NCBI GenBank assembly: GCA_038327195.1
Contig: JBBQKU010000020.1
Span: 1 to 64,000 of the forward strand
Source of the DNA: UBA4416 sp038327195
GTDB taxonomy: Bacteria > Bacteroidota > Bacteroidia > B-17B0 > Aurantibacillaceae
Direction of reading: 5' to 3'
Length of the DNA: 64,000 bases
Part shown: positions 61,925 to 64,000 of the stretch, piece after piece
Layout: the number at the start of each line of letters is the position of its first letter
Position numbering within the stretch: position 1 is the stretch's first letter
The notes under the pieces: generated by a model
The model's database searches: none
Seen by the model: the letters and a program-made list of their open reading frames with translations, nothing else
What the model was told of the DNA's origin: nothing
Position numbers and translations under genes: made by a program

Positions 61925-63247
61925 TTAATTCGTATTTATTCCAACGCAATAATAATTATAACCAAGTTTTTTCATGTCTTGGAAATCGAAAATATTTCGT
62001 CCATCAAACAATGTTTTTTCATTTAAGCGTTTTGCTATTTCCTCAAAATCAGGCGCTCTAAATTCTGGCCATTCAGTTACTATTAGTAATGCATCTGCAC
62101 CGTTTAAACTATCATACATATCTAATGAATAAGCAATTGTATCGCCAATCATACGTTGTGCTTCGTGCATCGCAACGGGATCGTAAGCAATAACACTTGC
62201 TCCCTCTTTAAGTAATTTTTCGATAATCACTAAAGATGGTGCCTCACGCATATCATCCGTTTTTGGTTTAAATGATAAACCCCAAAGTGCAAATTTCTTA
62301 CCTTTTAAATTTCCTTTAAAATGATTTTTTACTTTATTGAAAAGTACTTCTTTTTGATTTTCATTTACTTCTTCAACAGCTGTTAATACACGCATTGTAT
62401 ATTTATTTTCTTTCGCAGTTTTAATTAATGCTTTCACATCTTTTGGAAAACAACTCCCACCGTAACCAACTCCAGGATAAATAAATTTAGTTCCAATTCG
62501 CGTATCGCTTCCAATTCCTTTACGCACCATATTTACGTCAGCACCCATAATTTCGCAAAGATTTGCAATATCATTCATGAAACTAATTTTTGTAGCAAGC
62601 ATAGCATTTGCTGCATATTTAGTCATTTCAGCTGAAGGAATATCCATAAAATAGATTGGATGTCCATTCATTAAAAATGGCTTATATAATTTTCTAATAA
62701 ACTCTTCAGCTTTTGGATTATCAATACCAACTACAATTCTGTCTGGTTTCATGAAATCTTCAATAGCGGCTCCTTCTTTTAAAAATTCAGGATTTGAGGC
62801 AACATATATTTCTAAATCTGATTTACGTTTTGCTAATTGTTCTTTTAAGGCACCTCTTACTTTTTCGGCCGTGCCTACAGGAACAGTACTTTTTGTTACA
62901 ACAACCATAGAGTGTTGAGCATGTTCTCCAATGCTCGATGCAACTGCTAATACATATTTTAAATCAGCTGAACCGTCTTCATCTGGTGGTGTTCCAACGG
63001 CTATAAAAACTACTTCAGCACCTTGTATTGCTTCCGCTAAATTTGTTGAAAAGTGTAAACGTTTTTTTTCAACATTACGATTTACCATTTCGTCTAATCC
63101 TGGCTCGTAGATTGGTAAAATTCCTTTATGTAAATTGTCTATTTTTTTTTGATCAATGTCAATACACGTTACATTCATACCGACTTCGGCAAAGCATGTA
63201 CCTGTTACTAAACCTACGTATCCTGTTCCTACAATGGCTATTTTCAT
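61925..63247 (-). CDS. ugd: UDP-glucose 6-dehydrogenase
   Basis: A 440-residue protein with NAD motif GTGYVG (7-12), EMTKYAANAMLATKISFMNDIANLCE with Lys210 and Asn214, and catalytic Cys266 in GYGGSCFPKD. It oxidises UDP-glucose to UDP-glucuronate with two NAD+. UDP-N-acetylglucosamine dehydrogenases share these motifs, but the neighbouring Uxs-type gene favours UDP-glucose. Seven bases separate it from the aminotransferase gene. Confidence 0.94.
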   Translation of the reverse strand: MKIAIVGTGYVGLVTGTCFAEVGMNVTCIDIDQKKIDNLHKGILPIYEPGLDEMVNRNVEKKRLHFSTNLAEAIQGAEVVFIAVGTPPDEDGSADLKYVLAVASSIGEHAQHSMVVVTKSTVPVGTAEKVRGALKEQLAKRKSDLEIYVASNPEFLKEGAAIEDFMKPDRIVVGIDNPKAEEFIRKLYKPFLMNGHPIYFMDIPSAEMTKYAANAMLATKISFMNDIANLCEIMGADVNMVRKGIGSDTRIGTKFIYPGVGYGGSCFPKDVKALIKTAKENKYTMRVLTAVEEVNENQKEVLFNKVKNHFKGNLKGKKFALWGLSFKPKTDDMREAPSLVIIEKLLKEGASVIAYDPVAMHEAQRMIGDTIAYSLDMYDSLNGADALLIVTEWPEFRAPDFEEIAKRLNEKTLFDGRNIFDFQDMKKLGYNYYCVGINTN

Positions 63248-63254
63248 ATTATTT

Positions 63255-64000
63255 TTATTTAATTAATTCTAAAACATTATCAGTTATATATTTCAACATA
63301 TCTTCATCCATTTCTGTATGCATCGGTAATGATAAAACCGTAGCACATAATTTTTCAGTAACCGGAAAATCTTCTTTTTTAAATCGGTCGTTTTTATATG
63401 CATTTTGTTCATGCAAAGGAATAGGATAGTAAATCATGGCAGGAATGCCACGTTCAGCTAATTGTTCACGTAATAATTTTCTATCAACTCCAATTAATCG
63501 CAAGGTATATTGATGAAACACATGGGTAGAATTTTTTGCTCTAACTGGCGTTTTTAGTTTGGGATTATTTGCAAAAGCCTTGTCGTAATAATCGGCAGCT
63601 TTATTTCTTGCCGTAGCATATTCATCAAGGTGTTTTAACTTAACTTTTAAAACAGCCGCTTGTATCGTATCTAATCTCGAATTTACACCTAAAACATCAT
63701 GCACATATTGTACACTTTGCCCATGGTGCGCAATCATTCTTAATTTTTTCGCAAGCACATCATCATTCGTATATATCGCTCCACCATCTCCATAACAACC
63801 TAAATTTTTACTCGGAAAAAATGATGTACATCCAATAGTTCCAATAGTTCCAGCTTTTACTTTTCTTCCATCATTAAATGTATAATCTGCACCAATAGCT
63901 TGAGCCACATCTTCAATAACAAATAAATTATGTTTATTTGCCAAAGCCATAATACGCTCCATAACTGCACATTGTCCAAATAAATGTACGGGAACAATTG
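63255..64000 (-). CDS. DegT/DnrJ/EryC1/StrS aminotransferase, 5' end outside window
   Basis: The reading frame continues to the window edge (IVPVHLFGQCAVMERIMALANKHNLFVIEDVAQAIGA), so about 248 C-terminal residues are visible. The PLP-binding lysine lies in SFFPSKNLG, after TIGTIGCTS. Sugar aminotransferases of this family transfer an amino group to 3- or 4-keto UDP-sugars. GDGGAIYTND and HVFHQYTLR are typical of the WbpE/WlbC type making UDP-3-amino sugars, a tentative assignment. It begins the polysaccharide operon seen here. Confidence 0.93.
   Translation of the reverse strand, partial: IVPVHLFGQCAVMERIMALANKHNLFVIEDVAQAIGADYTFNDGRKVKAGTIGTIGCTSFFPSKNLGCYGDGGAIYTNDDVLAKKLRMIAHHGQSVQYVHDVLGVNSRLDTIQAAVLKVKLKHLDEYATARNKAADYYDKAFANNPKLKTPVRAKNSTHVFHQYTLRLIGVDRKLLREQLAERGIPAMIYYPIPLHEQNAYKNDRFKKEDFPVTEKLCATVLSLPMHTEMDEDMLKYITDNVLELIK

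Noticed and set aside
1..64000. CRISPR arrays, tRNA or rRNA genes, insertion sequences, prophage
   Set aside because: No regularly spaced repeats, no cloverleaf with T-loop consensus, no transposase, integrase or phage structural gene could be seen.

Overview
The window is chromosomal DNA of a low-GC (about one third G+C by eye) member of the Bacteroidota, probably a flavobacterial or sphingobacterial-type lineage. The evidence is Bacteroidota-specific families (DUF5686, DUF5606, DUF3109, a T9SS C-terminal sorting domain), promoters of the TTG-N19-TAnnTTTG type, hardly any Shine-Dalgarno sequences, and intergenic palindromes of kinds common in this phylum. I see no rRNA, tRNA, CRISPR, transposase, integrase or phage gene. 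Most of the window is core genome, with small accessory patches.

Layout. 1-4.3 kb: the end of a large SMC-like coiled-coil ATPase, a repeat-rich gap and an orphan secreted protein. 4.4-12.3 kb: a tightly overlapping minus-strand operon, spoIIM-like / two paralogous membrane proteins / DUF4129 / DUF4350 / moxR / DUF58, with a divergent RDD gene. This is the widespread but poorly understood MoxR membrane island. 12.3-20.4 kb: methylmalonyl-CoA epimerase, a flavin reductase plus CrtI-like oxidoreductase pair, DUF5686 outer-membrane protein, lptB, and an Nramp-UspA fusion. 20.4-24.0 kb: a minus-strand operon with three late carotenoid genes (CruF-like, crtZ, crtYcd), an AI-2E family permease and DUF2461. 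24.1-27.9 kb: ppk1-ppx polyphosphate operon and a secreted protein. 28.2-30.5 kb: M3 peptidase and DUF5606. 30.7-35.1 kb: TPR-SpoIIE phosphatase, then a Y-family polymerase behind a palindromic operator-like site, followed by DUF72.

35.1-39.4 kb: class Ia ribonucleotide reductase in the order nrdB-nrdA, with a long AT-rich leader and a 286-bp, apparently structured spacer between the two genes. 39.5-41.2 kb: three small membrane-protein genes, including an M50-like metalloprotease. 41.3-44.5 kb: zinc alcohol dehydrogenase, a conserved unknown and a histidine kinase. 44.7-50.0 kb: secreted and accessory proteins (MORN + lectin-like + degenerate trypsin-like protein; CotH kinase with T9SS tail; STAS-like; zinc-ribbon methyltransferase). 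50.1-58.8 kb: housekeeping genes (rlmF, pepD, DUF3109, tatA, gatA, lipoproteins, mrp, acyP). 58.8-64.0 kb: DUF3857 protein, then UDP-sugar genes (Uxs-type decarboxylase, Ugd, DegT aminotransferase cut by the window end) that look like the edge of a surface-polysaccharide locus.

The strongest candidates for something undescribed are the nrdB-nrdA spacer RNA, the secreted protein whose trypsin-like domain has lost all its catalytic positions, the palindrome over the promoter of the Y-family polymerase, and the MoxR island with its duplicated membrane protein and missing ATG start.
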